The notes under the pieces: model-generated
Database searches by the model: none
What the model was told of the DNA's origin: nothing
The model's input: only the letters and a program-made list of their open reading frames with translations
Assembly: GCA_041648495.1 (NCBI GenBank)
Contig: JBAZOW010000171.1
Location: 1 to 8,085 of the forward strand
Origin: Patulibacter sp041648495
GTDB taxonomy: Bacteria > Actinomycetota > Thermoleophilia > Solirubrobacterales > Solirubrobacteraceae
DNA: 8,085 nt
Direction: 5' to 3'
Shown: positions 1-5,923 of the stretch, piece by piece
Layout of the letters: each line of letters opens with the position of its first letter
Numbering within the stretch: position 1 is the stretch's first letter
Program-made: the position numbers and the translations under genes

Positions 1-106
1 CTGGTCCGTCCCGCATTCGCGGTGACAGCCATAACGGAGTTGTAGCACTCTGCGCGCAGAACGCAACACCCCGGGCGCAGAACCTGACCCGCTACCGTCC
101 GAGTCG
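1..106. promoter_or_regulatory. Upstream region of the udg gene with a palindrome and a direct repeat
   Basis: I see no complete gene here. A perfect 12-bp palindrome, TCTGCGCGCAGA, lies at 49-60. The nonamer GCGCAGAAC occurs at 54-62 and again at 75-83, exactly 21 bp apart or two helical turns, so both copies would face the same side of the DNA. A weak promoter for the downstream gene could be GTGACA (22-27) with TAGCAC (43-48), but the 15-bp spacer is short. On the minus strand an ATG at 32-30 opens a frame running off the edge (MAVTANAGRT), and a TACAAC box sits 6 nt before it, which would suit a leaderless divergent gene. None of these is more than a candidate. Confidence 0.35.
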
Positions 107-943
107 ATGGACCCCGCCCCGCACCGCACGACGTCCGAGGACTCCGTGCTCGCCCGTCGCGGGCGGTTGGAGCAGCTCCACGAGCAGGCCCGGAAGTGCA
201 CGCGGTGCCCGCAGCTGGCGGCCAACCGGACCACGGTGGTCTTCGGCACCGGCGACCGCGACGCTGCGCTGATGCTGGTCGGCGCCCCGTCGGAGCAGAA
301 CGAGGACCGCCAGGGGCTGCCGCTGGTCGGCGCGCCCGGTCGCCTGCTGACCGAGCTGCTGGCCGGGATCGGGCTCCGGCGCGACGAGCTCTACATCACC
401 AACATCCTCAAGTGCCGGCCGCCGCAGAACCGCGATCCGCTGGCGGAGGAGATCGCGCACTGCCGTCACTACCTGGACGAGCAGATCGCGCTGGTCGCGC
501 CGCGGCTGGTCTGCAGCCTGGGCAACCTGGCGACGAAGCTGCTGCGGGGCGACCCGGCCGGGATCAAGCAGGTCCGCGGCACCGTCGAGATCCGCACGTT
601 CGGGGACCGGACCGTGCGGCTGCTGCCGCTGATGCACCCGGCGGCCGCGCTCTACCACCGGGCCAGCCTGGACCTGCTGCGCGCCGACCTGGCGCTGGTG
701 CCGGAGCTGCTCGCGTTGCCCGCGCCGGCCCAGGTCGAGCCGTTGCCGCCGGAGCCCGAGCCGGAGCCGGTCGCGGTGGTGCCTCCGACCCCGAGGCGCG
801 CGAGGCGCGCGAAGAGTGCGAAGGCGGCAAGAGCGGCGAGCACCGCGGCGACGGGAAGCGCCGCTCCGGCCGACGACGCACAGCGCGACGACACCCCGCC
901 GCCGCCCCCGCCCCCGCCGAGCGACCAGCTGGAGCTGTTCTAG
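107..943 (+). CDS. Family 4 (Fe-S) uracil-DNA glycosylase with C-terminal clamp-binding motif
   Basis: Removes uracil from DNA to begin base-excision repair. The catalytic domain covers about residues 20-200. Four cysteines, C31, C34, C103 and C119, have the same spacings (3, 69, 16) as the 4Fe-4S ligands of Thermus thermophilus UDGA. Also visible are TNILKCRPPQNRDP (98-111), LGNLATKLL (138-146) and the second active-site motif HPAAALY with H177. The first active-site motif is odd: GAPSEQNED replaces the family's GE(A/G)PGxxED. Residues 205-271 look disordered: acidic/proline-rich, then basic (230-242), then eight prolines (264-271). The protein ends in QLELF (274-278), a match to the QL(S/D)LF beta-clamp motif. 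At 278 residues it is longer than the usual roughly 200-230 because of this tail. The ATG is chosen to include the complete N-terminal helix; a GTG at 146 is the alternative, and neither has a clear ribosome site. The next gene starts at the base after the stop. Confidence 0.92.
   Translation: MDPAPHRTTSEDSVLARRGRLEQLHEQARKCTRCPQLAANRTTVVFGTGDRDAALMLVGAPSEQNEDRQGLPLVGAPGRLLTELLAGIGLRRDELYITNILKCRPPQNRDPLAEEIAHCRHYLDEQIALVAPRLVCSLGNLATKLLRGDPAGIKQVRGTVEIRTFGDRTVRLLPLMHPAAALYHRASLDLLRADLALVPELLALPAPAQVEPLPPEPEPEPVAVVPPTPRRARRAKSAKAARAASTAATGSAAPADDAQRDDTPPPPPPPPSDQLELF
931..934 (+). promoter_or_regulatory. Ribosome binding site inside the udg 3' end
   Basis: GGAG lies 9 nt before the GTG at 944 and is read as part of the codons for the terminal QLELF motif of the glycosylase. 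It supports the GTG that abuts the TAG stop as the true start of the membrane protein, and implies that the two genes are translated in sequence from one mRNA. Confidence 0.5.
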
Positions 944-1798
944 GTGTCGTCCGCTGCGTTCGGCTTCCTGCCGTACACGTGGAACAGCATGCTGCTGGAC
1001 GTCGTCCAGGCGGCGCTGGTCGCGCTGCCCGCGGCGGGGCTTCCGCCGCTCGTCCGGCGCCTGGCCGGAGACTCGGGACGGATCTGGTCGCTGATCATGC
1101 CGGTCTCGATCGTGGCGGTGGTCGTCGGGCTGGCCGTGCTGCCGGGTGCGGCGATCACCCTGACCTGGCTGGCGCTGCTCGCGGTGCCGGTGCTGGCCGC
1201 GGCCACGCTCGGCTGGGGGATGCACGGTGCGCGTCCGGCGTGGGCGATCGGCGCCGTTCCGCTGCTCGTCCTCGCGATCGCCTTCGAGGGCAGGACCGCG
1301 GGTGACGTCGGGGCGATGCTGCTGACCGCGCTGAGCTGTGTGGCGCTGGCCCGGCTGCTGTCGGGCGTGGTCGGCGACGTCAGCGGCCAGACCTGGGTCC
1401 GCGCCGCCCTGGTCGCTATGGCGATCATCGACGCGGTCCTGGTCTTCTCGTCGGCGTTGCAGGGGCCCAACGCGACGCTCAACGCGGCGGTGCCGGCCGA
1501 GCAGCTGCCGCGGCTGCAGTTCGTGACCTTCAACGGGGCGTCGATGGGCTACGGCGACGTCTTCGTCGCCGCGGTGCTCGGGGCGGTGCTCGCCGCCGAG
1601 GGCGCGTCGCGGCGGGTCCAGCTCGGGGCGGCCGCGGCCACGTTCGTCGCGTCGACGCTCTTCTCGCTGCTGTGGGCGTTCGACGGCATCTCGACGCTGC
1701 CTGCGACGGTCCCGGTCGCCGTGGTACTGCTCGTCTTCGGCGGCCTGCGGGGTTGGTCGGCCGGCTGGTTCGGGCGGGGAAGGCCGACGGCCGCCTGA
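944..1798 (+). CDS. Presenilin/SPP-like GxGD intramembrane aspartyl protease candidate
   Basis: A 284-residue, very hydrophobic protein with about nine predicted membrane segments (near 17-37, 49-67, 70-90, 99-115, 121-142, 153-172, 199-218, 226-246, 252-268). Three features in order resemble the A22 aspartyl proteases. D163 lies in segment 6 in the context IIDAVLVF, resembling the YD(x)3VF motif of signal peptide peptidase. GYGD (202-205) lies in segment 7, a match to GxGD. LPAT (252-255) starts segment 9 where PAL is expected. The gap between the aspartates is 42 residues and from GxGD to the PAL-like motif 48, close to those of human SPP as I recall them (about 46 and 52). Such enzymes cleave membrane helices of other proteins. 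The GTG start touches the preceding stop; ATG at 989 is an alternative that would drop only 15 residues. It could instead be a non-proteolytic membrane protein, since the tyrosine of YD and the leucine of PAL are replaced. The coding call is firm, the enzyme call moderate. Confidence 0.68.
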   Translation: MSSAAFGFLPYTWNSMLLDVVQAALVALPAAGLPPLVRRLAGDSGRIWSLIMPVSIVAVVVGLAVLPGAAITLTWLALLAVPVLAAATLGWGMHGARPAWAIGAVPLLVLAIAFEGRTAGDVGAMLLTALSCVALARLLSGVVGDVSGQTWVRAALVAMAIIDAVLVFSSALQGPNATLNAAVPAEQLPRLQFVTFNGASMGYGDVFVAAVLGAVLAAEGASRRVQLGAAAATFVASTLFSLLWAFDGISTLPATVPVAVVLLVFGGLRGWSAGWFGRGRPTAA

Positions 1799-1816
1799 CC
1801 GGTTTTGGTCCGTCGG

Positions 1817-1933
1817 CCGGGTCGTACGCTGCACGGTCCCGACGTTTGGCGTGCCGTGCAGTGCAGGACCCGGATACCGGGTAACACGCTGCACGACCCC
1901 GCTAGTCAGCTGGCCGTGCAGCGCCGGACCCGG
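1817..1933. repeat. Two 60-bp tandem units, each forming a hairpin, in a convergent gap
   Basis: Units 1821-1880 and 1881-1940 are in register with a 60-bp period and match at about 39 of 60 positions. Conservation is concentrated in the arms, while the centre has diverged. In unit 1 GCTGCACGG (1828-1836) pairs with CCGTGCAGT (1854-1862), and CCGGGTC (1817-1823) pairs with GACCCGG (1867-1873) outside it. In unit 2 GCTGCACG (1888-1895) pairs with CGTGCAGC (1915-1922), and CCGGGT (1877-1882) with ACCCGG (1928-1933). The last base pairs reach almost to the stop codon of the minus-strand aldolase. Lying between converging genes, the pair could act as a bidirectional terminator, though no T-run follows either stem; a dispersed REP-like element is the other possibility. 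Confidence 0.75.
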
Positions 1934-1934
1934 C

Positions 1935-2501
1935 CTAACGCTCCCGCAACCTCCACGCCACCCGCGCCTGGTGCTCGACGACCTCGGCCGCGATCAGGGC
2001 GTCGGCGACCGTCGGGCCGACGGCCAGAACGCCGTGCTCGCCGAGCAGCACGGCGTTCGACCGGCCGAGCGCGTGCGAGACGTTGCGGGCCAGGGCGTCG
2101 GAGCCCGGCGGGGCGGGCTCGGCGGTGCGGATCGGGCCGATCCCGTAGTAGTCGAGGTCCTCCAGCTCGGGCTCGAGCGGGGCGTCGAGGAAGCTCCACG
2201 CCGTGGCGGCGACGCTGTGGGTGTGGATCACCGCGGAGACGTCGGGACGGGCGCGGTAGACGGCCAGGTGCAGGGGCAGCTCGCGGGACGGGACGACGGC
2301 GCCGAGCGGTCGACCGTCGACGATCCCAACGGAGACGAGGTCGCGGCGGCGCATCGTCTCGTAGGCGACGCGGGTCGGCGTGATCCGCAGCCGGTCGCCG
2401 TCGCGGGCGCTGACGTTGCCGACGGTCCCGACGACGAGTCCGCGCGCGACCAGCGCCCGGCCGGCGTTCAGGATCGCGCGGTCGCGGGCGCGGCGGGCCA
2501 T
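1935..2501 (-). CDS. Class II aldolase, fuculose-phosphate aldolase type
   Basis: A 188-residue zinc aldolase of the class II aldolase/adducin family. Residues E74, H93, H95 (IHTHS) and H156 (GEHG) correspond, with an offset of one, to catalytic E73 and zinc ligands H92, H94 and H155 of E. coli FucA. GTVGNVSAR (25-33) is the conserved phosphate/glycine loop. FucA is about 215 residues, so this protein is shorter, mainly at its C-terminus, where FucA carries substrate-contacting residues. Enzymes of this kind cleave sugar phosphates to dihydroxyacetone phosphate and an aldehyde such as lactaldehyde. The ATG at 2501 begins 2 nt after the TGA of fbiC with no separate ribosome site, which points to translational coupling in one operon. 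A role in F420 side-chain supply is suggested by this context alone; pentose/fucose catabolism or methionine salvage are alternatives. The frame stays open upstream, but that part lies inside fbiC and is not genuine. Confidence 0.88.
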   Translation of the reverse strand: MARRARDRAILNAGRALVARGLVVGTVGNVSARDGDRLRITPTRVAYETMRRRDLVSVGIVDGRPLGAVVPSRELPLHLAVYRARPDVSAVIHTHSVAATAWSFLDAPLEPELEDLDYYGIGPIRTAEPAPPGSDALARNVSHALGRSNAVLLGEHGVLAVGPTVADALIAAEVVEHQARVAWRLRER

Positions 2502-2503
2502 CT

Positions 2504-4822
2504 TCAGCCCAGTACGGGGAGGACGGCGTCCGGGACCGGGAACCGTTGTCGGATCTCGTAGGTGGTCGTCCGCTCGGCGGCGGGGCGGCCGGCGGCGTGG
2601 GCGGCGGCGATCAGCTGCTCGGGGTGGAGGATCGTGCCGTGGCTGGCGCCCGCAAGCCGCGAGATGTTCTCCTCCATCAGGGTGCCGCCGAGGTCGTTGA
2701 CGCCCCAGCGCAGCGCCTCGGTGGCGCCGGGCAGGCCCATCTTGACCCACGAGGCCTGCACGTTGGCGATCGTCCGGCCGAGAGCGAGGCGGAAGACCGC
2801 CGTGTGGCGGAGGTTGTCCTCGATCGTGATCTCCTCGACCCCGTGGGTCCGGCCCAAGCGCGTCTGGAACGGCACGAACGAGAGCGGCACGAACTCGGTG
2901 ATCCCGCCGGTCTCCTCCTGGACCCGCCGGATCAACCGCATGTGCTGCGCGAGCTCCCACGGCTCCTCGATGTGGCCGAACATCACCGTCGAGGTCGACT
3001 TCAGGCCGGCGCGGTGGCTGGCCTGGATCACGTCGACCCAGCGCTGGACGGGGAGCTTGTTCGGCGAGATCCGCTGCCGCATGCCGTCGACCAGCACCTC
3101 GGCCGCCGTGCCCGGGGTCGAGCCCAGACCGGCGTCCTTGAGCCGGCCGAACAGCTCGTCCAGCGGCAGCTTGGAGATCTCGGCCATGTGGGCGATCTCC
3201 ATCGGCGAGTACGCGTGCAGGTGCAGCTCGCGACCGTGCTCGCGGCCGAACATCTTGGCCAGTCGCAGCCAGCGCTCGTAGTCCTCGAGGGTCCAGTCCG
3301 GGTGGATCCCGGACTGGATGCAGAGCTCGGTCGCGCCGTAGTCGACCGCTGCGCGGACGCGCTCGCCGAACTCGGCCTCGCTGATCGTGTAGGCCTCCGG
3401 GGACCGCTTGGACTGTCCGAAGCCACAGAAGGCGCAGCCGACGGTGCAGACGTTGGAGATGTTGATGTTGCGGTTGACCACGAAGCTGACCGTGTCGCCG
3501 GCCAGCTCCTGCCGCAGTTCGTCGGCGGCGCAGCGGATCTCCTCGACGGCCATCAGGTCGGTCTCGACGAACAGCGCGGTCAGCTCCTGCTCCGACAACG
3601 CGGCTCCGTCGCGGGCCTTCTCCAGCGCCGGGGCGACCAGATCACGGTCGATCACGAACGGCGCCTCGGACCGCCCGCTGGTCCCGCGCGGCACGAAGGT
3701 CCAGTACTTGACGGTGATCGTGTCGAGGACGGCGGGGTCCTGCCACTCCTCGTCGATGTACTTGCCGTAGACGCAGAGCCGCTCGGACAGCGCCGCGTCC
3801 TGCTGCTTCAACGTCGCGCGGATCTGGGTCGGCGAGGGGAAGGGGTGCTCCGGCGAGATGTGGTCGCCGTTGGCGGACAGCCCGCCCAGGTCGGTCGCGC
3901 CCGCCGCGACCAGGCGCGGCCACCAGTCGGCCAGATTCGGCGGGATCTGGATCCCGACGTCGGGCATCAGCCGGCGTGCGTGGCCGACCAGCTCGGCCAT
4001 CTCGTCGATCGAGACGGGGCAGGCCCAGTCGGGCAGGTCCAGGTGCGGCGACTGCTCCCAGCCGAGCGGCCGGTCCGGGTCGGCGATCCCGGTCCGCCAG
4101 TAGTCGCGGGCCGCCGCGTCGGCGATCGCCCCGACGTCGCGGCCGTAGTAGCGCTCGTGCGGCACGAAGTTCTGCAGGATCACCTCCTGGATGTGCCCGA
4201 ACTCGGCGTGGACGGCGGCGATTGCCTCCAGCGAGGCGATCCGTTCCTCCGGCGTCTCGCCGATCCCGACCAGGATCCCGGTGGTGAACGGGATCTTCAG
4301 CTCGCCCGCCGCCCGCAGCGTGGCGAGCCGGCGCTTCGGGTGCTTGGACGGCGACCCGGCGTGGACGGTCTCCATCAGCCGCTCGCTGATCGACTCGAGC
4401 ATCACGCCCTGCGACGCGGTGACGGTGCGCAGCCGCGCCAGCTGCTCCTTGGGGATCGCACCGAGGTTGGTGTGGGGGAGCAGGCCACGCTCGAGCGCCC
4501 GCTCGCCGGCCCAGACCACGTAGTCGACGAAGTCGGCGAAGCCCCACTCGTTGAGCGTCGCCAGCACCTGCGGGTGCGCGTCGGGCTGCTCGCCGGTCAG
4601 GATCAGCAGCTCCTTGGCGCGGCGCCGCACCGCCTCGTCGAGGATCTGCTCGACCTCGTCCCGCGTGTGCAGGTGGAACTTGCGCGTCGCGAAGGCGCAG
4701 TACTTGCAGACCGACGAGCAGGTGCGGGACAGCGACAGCGTGTGGTTGCGGCTGAAGGTGACCCGGCGTGGCGGGCGGTCCGCGCTGCGATCGCGGCTTG
4801 ACGACCCGTCCCGGAACAGCAT
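2504..4822 (-). CDS. fbiC: F0 synthase FbiC (fused CofG-CofH), coenzyme F420 biosynthesis
   Basis: Makes 7,8-didemethyl-8-hydroxy-5-deazariboflavin (F0), the chromophore of F420, from tyrosine and 5-amino-6-ribitylaminouracil by two radical-SAM reactions in the cytoplasm. The protein has 772 residues. The N-terminal half is CofG-like, with a radical-SAM CxxxCxxC at C35, C39 and C42 (CSSVCKYCAF) and the TGEQP stretch at 76-80. The C-terminal half is CofH-like, with a second cluster motif at C459, C463 and C466 (CTVGCAFCGFGQ) and HAYSPMEIAH (536-545). The G-H order is that of mycobacterial FbiC, which is somewhat longer (about 850 residues), mostly at its N-terminus. The ATG at 4822 is the only reasonable start before the first cluster. 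There is no ribosome site, but a TATTGT box lies 6 nt upstream, which would yield a leaderless transcript. The gene heads an operon with the aldolase and is divergent from the LLM gene. Other F420 genes (fbiA, fbiB, fbiD) are not in view. Confidence 0.97.
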   Translation of the reverse strand: MLFRDGSSSRDRSADRPPRRVTFSRNHTLSLSRTCSSVCKYCAFATRKFHLHTRDEVEQILDEAVRRRAKELLILTGEQPDAHPQVLATLNEWGFADFVDYVVWAGERALERGLLPHTNLGAIPKEQLARLRTVTASQGVMLESISERLMETVHAGSPSKHPKRRLATLRAAGELKIPFTTGILVGIGETPEERIASLEAIAAVHAEFGHIQEVILQNFVPHERYYGRDVGAIADAAARDYWRTGIADPDRPLGWEQSPHLDLPDWACPVSIDEMAELVGHARRLMPDVGIQIPPNLADWWPRLVAAGATDLGGLSANGDHISPEHPFPSPTQIRATLKQQDAALSERLCVYGKYIDEEWQDPAVLDTITVKYWTFVPRGTSGRSEAPFVIDRDLVAPALEKARDGAALSEQELTALFVETDLMAVEEIRCAADELRQELAGDTVSFVVNRNINISNVCTVGCAFCGFGQSKRSPEAYTISEAEFGERVRAAVDYGATELCIQSGIHPDWTLEDYERWLRLAKMFGREHGRELHLHAYSPMEIAHMAEISKLPLDELFGRLKDAGLGSTPGTAAEVLVDGMRQRISPNKLPVQRWVDVIQASHRAGLKSTSTVMFGHIEEPWELAQHMRLIRRVQEETGGITEFVPLSFVPFQTRLGRTHGVEEITIEDNLRHTAVFRLALGRTIANVQASWVKMGLPGATEALRWGVNDLGGTLMEENISRLAGASHGTILHPEQLIAAAHAAGRPAAERTTTYEIRQRFPVPDAVLPVLG

Positions 4823-4828
4823 AGGCTG

Positions 4829-4834
4829 ACAATA
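4829..4834 (-). promoter_or_regulatory. Candidate fbiC -10 box, leaderless start
   Basis: Read on the minus strand, TATTGT is followed by 6 nt and then the fbiC ATG at 4822. That distance would place the transcription start on the A of the start codon, giving a leaderless mRNA, which is common in actinobacteria and explains the missing ribosome site. No convincing -35 box is visible at 16-18 bp, so an activator or an alternative sigma factor may be involved. Confidence 0.4.
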
Positions 4835-4850
4835 CCGACCGGCTGGTATT
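4831..4850. promoter_or_regulatory. TetR-like operator in the divergent fbiC/LLM promoter region
   Basis: AATACC (4831-4836) and GGTATT (4845-4850) are exact inverted copies around GA-CCGG-CT, so 16 of the 20 bases are symmetrical. The size, the CCGG centre and the ACCGACCGG core resemble operators of actinobacterial TetR-family repressors. It lies in a 64-bp gap between divergent genes and overlaps both candidate promoters, so one protein could control the F0 synthase operon and the oxidoreductase operon together. No TetR gene is present in the window, so the regulator is unknown. Confidence 0.55.
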
Positions 4851-4873
4851 AGATGTGAGCGGGACCGGAAACA

Positions 4874-4880
4874 GGGAGAG
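4874..4880 (+). promoter_or_regulatory. Ribosome binding site for the LLM gene
   Basis: GGGAGAG ends 6 nt before the GTG at 4887. It is the clearest Shine-Dalgarno sequence in the window and decides for the GTG over the in-frame ATG at 4902, which would remove the first beta strand (MKFGIM) of the barrel. Confidence 0.75.
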
Positions 4881-4886
4881 ACTCAC

Positions 4887-5873
4887 GTGAAGTTCGGAAT
4901 CATGGCGTCGCACCAGTACCCCTTCGACGAGGATCTCCAGGCGCGCCTGGGCGAGCTCTGGGGGACGGCCGAGCACGCAGCATCGCTCGGCTTCGACTCG
5001 ATCTGGGTGATCAACCACTTCGTGTCCAACCTCAACACGCCGCAGCCGATCTCGATGCTGGCGAAGCTGCTCGAGCACACGGGGGAGATGACGGTCGGCA
5101 CGGGGATCCTGCTGCTGCCGTTCTTTCACCCGGTGCACATCGCCGAGGAGTTCGCGACGCTCGACCAGCTGAGCGGCGGCCGGGTCGTGCTCGGGGTGGC
5201 TGCGGGCTACCGCGAGCACGAGTTCGAGGCCTTCAACGTGCCGATGGAGGAACGGTTCTCGCGGCTCGACGAGGGTGTGCGGGTGATCCGCGAGCTCTGG
5301 AAGGGCGAGCCGGTCACGTTCGAGGGCAAGCACTTCCAGCTCGACGACGTGCGGATCGGCGTGCGCCCGTACCAGGACGGCGGGCCGCCGATCTGGATCG
5401 GCGCCGGGGGCAAGAAGGCGATCCGCCGCGCGGCCCGCCTGGCCGACGCCTGGTACGCGCCGGGCAACTCGCCGAACCCGACCTTCCTCGAGAAGCACAT
5501 GGCGGTCTACGACGACGCGCTCGCCGAGTACGGCCGCACCGACCAGATCGTCGAGCGCCCGGTCGGCACCGAGCTCTACGTCTCGGATACGACCGAGAAG
5601 GCGATCGAGGAGGCGCTGCCGCACGCCCGTCGCGAGTACTCGACCTACGCCGAGTACCCGGCGCTGCGCTGGCAGCGCGACCGCTTCGACGAGCTGGTCG
5701 CCAACACGCTGATCCTCGGCGATCCCGACCTGGTGATCGAGCGGATCAAGGGGCTGCAGGCCCAGGGCTGCAACCACCTGATCTTCCGCCCGGGCTGGCT
5801 CGGGATGCCGGCCGAGCAGGTCCGCCGCTCGCTGTCGCTGTTCGCCGAGCACGTCATGCCCGCGTTCCGCTGA
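4887..5873 (+). CDS. LLM-class F420-dependent oxidoreductase
   Basis: A 328-residue member of the luciferase-like monooxygenase superfamily, a TIM barrel that binds F420 (or FMN) at the C-terminal end of its strands. Typical stretches are the first strand MKFGIM, AASLGFDSIWVINHF (31-45), GTGILLLPFFHPVHIAEEFA (71-90), the signature LDQLSGGRVVLGVAAGYRE (92-110), IGAGG (171-175), ADAWYAPG (186-193) and the C-terminal LGDPDLVIERI (277-287). The length is standard. Divergent placement beside fbiC, with a shared operator, supports F420 rather than FMN as cofactor. The substrate cannot be read from the sequence. The gene starts with GTG behind a good ribosome site and is followed by the nitroreductase gene 46 bp later, with a micro-ORF bridging the gap. 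FMN-dependent monooxygenase activity remains possible. Confidence 0.94.
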   Translation: MKFGIMASHQYPFDEDLQARLGELWGTAEHAASLGFDSIWVINHFVSNLNTPQPISMLAKLLEHTGEMTVGTGILLLPFFHPVHIAEEFATLDQLSGGRVVLGVAAGYREHEFEAFNVPMEERFSRLDEGVRVIRELWKGEPVTFEGKHFQLDDVRIGVRPYQDGGPPIWIGAGGKKAIRRAARLADAWYAPGNSPNPTFLEKHMAVYDDALAEYGRTDQIVERPVGTELYVSDTTEKAIEEALPHARREYSTYAEYPALRWQRDRFDELVANTLILGDPDLVIERIKGLQAQGCNHLIFRPGWLGMPAEQVRRSLSLFAEHVMPAFR

Positions 5874-5923
5874 TGCTCGGCGTCGCGTCCTGCACCGTCG
5901 TCCGCTGCGGGGTGGTCGCGTGA
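5873..5923 (+). CDS. 16-codon micro-ORF bridging the LLM and nitroreductase genes
   Basis: ATG at 5873 shares its A with the TGA stop of the LLM gene (TGATG). The frame reads MLGVASCTVVRCGVVA and ends at a TGA (5921-5923) overlapping the GTG start of the nitroreductase (GTGA). Overlaps at both ends are what translational coupling would look like: ribosomes ending the first gene could reinitiate, read 16 codons and be delivered to the next start, which has only a weak ribosome site. It has two cysteines and no recognisable family. It may be a coupling or leader peptide, or chance, since open frames this short are common. Confidence 0.3.
   Translation: MLGVASCTVVRCGVVA

Larger units (their letters stand above)
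4826..4854 (+). promoter_or_regulatory. Candidate promoter for the LLM oxidoreductase gene
   Basis: CTGACA (4826-4831) matches five of six bases of a TTGACA -35 box. After a 17-bp spacer comes TTAGAT (4849-4854), a modest -10 box. Transcription would start near 4861, about 26 nt before the GTG. The TetR-like palindrome occupies almost exactly the spacer, the classic position for repression by blocking polymerase. The -35 box overlaps the -10 box proposed for fbiC on the opposite strand. Confidence 0.42.

Noticed and set aside
1..32. Divergent minus-strand gene beginning MAVTANAGRT
   Set aside because: Only ten codons are visible. The TACAAC box 6 nt upstream is suggestive, but this is too little to call a gene.
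785..917. Short tandem repeats (GAGGCGCGC twice) and C-runs in the glycosylase tail as phase-variation tracts
   Set aside because: The runs are at most five C's and encode a plausible disordered linker; nothing shows switching.
92..1894. A 600-codon minus-strand open frame opposite the glycosylase and membrane protein
   Set aside because: Its composition is almost wholly R, Q, D, H, G and P, as expected for the reverse of GC-rich codons, and it lies against two well-supported genes.
2502..2960. N-terminal extension of the aldolase frame up to 2960
   Set aside because: The extension overlaps the fbiC 3' coding region; the family's N-terminus begins at the ATG at 2501, and E74/H93/H95/H156 then match FucA numbering by one residue.
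2546..4801. A 751-codon plus-strand open frame opposite fbiC
   Set aside because: It is the antisense frame of a gene with unmistakable radical-SAM motifs; the translation is low-complexity with no family features.
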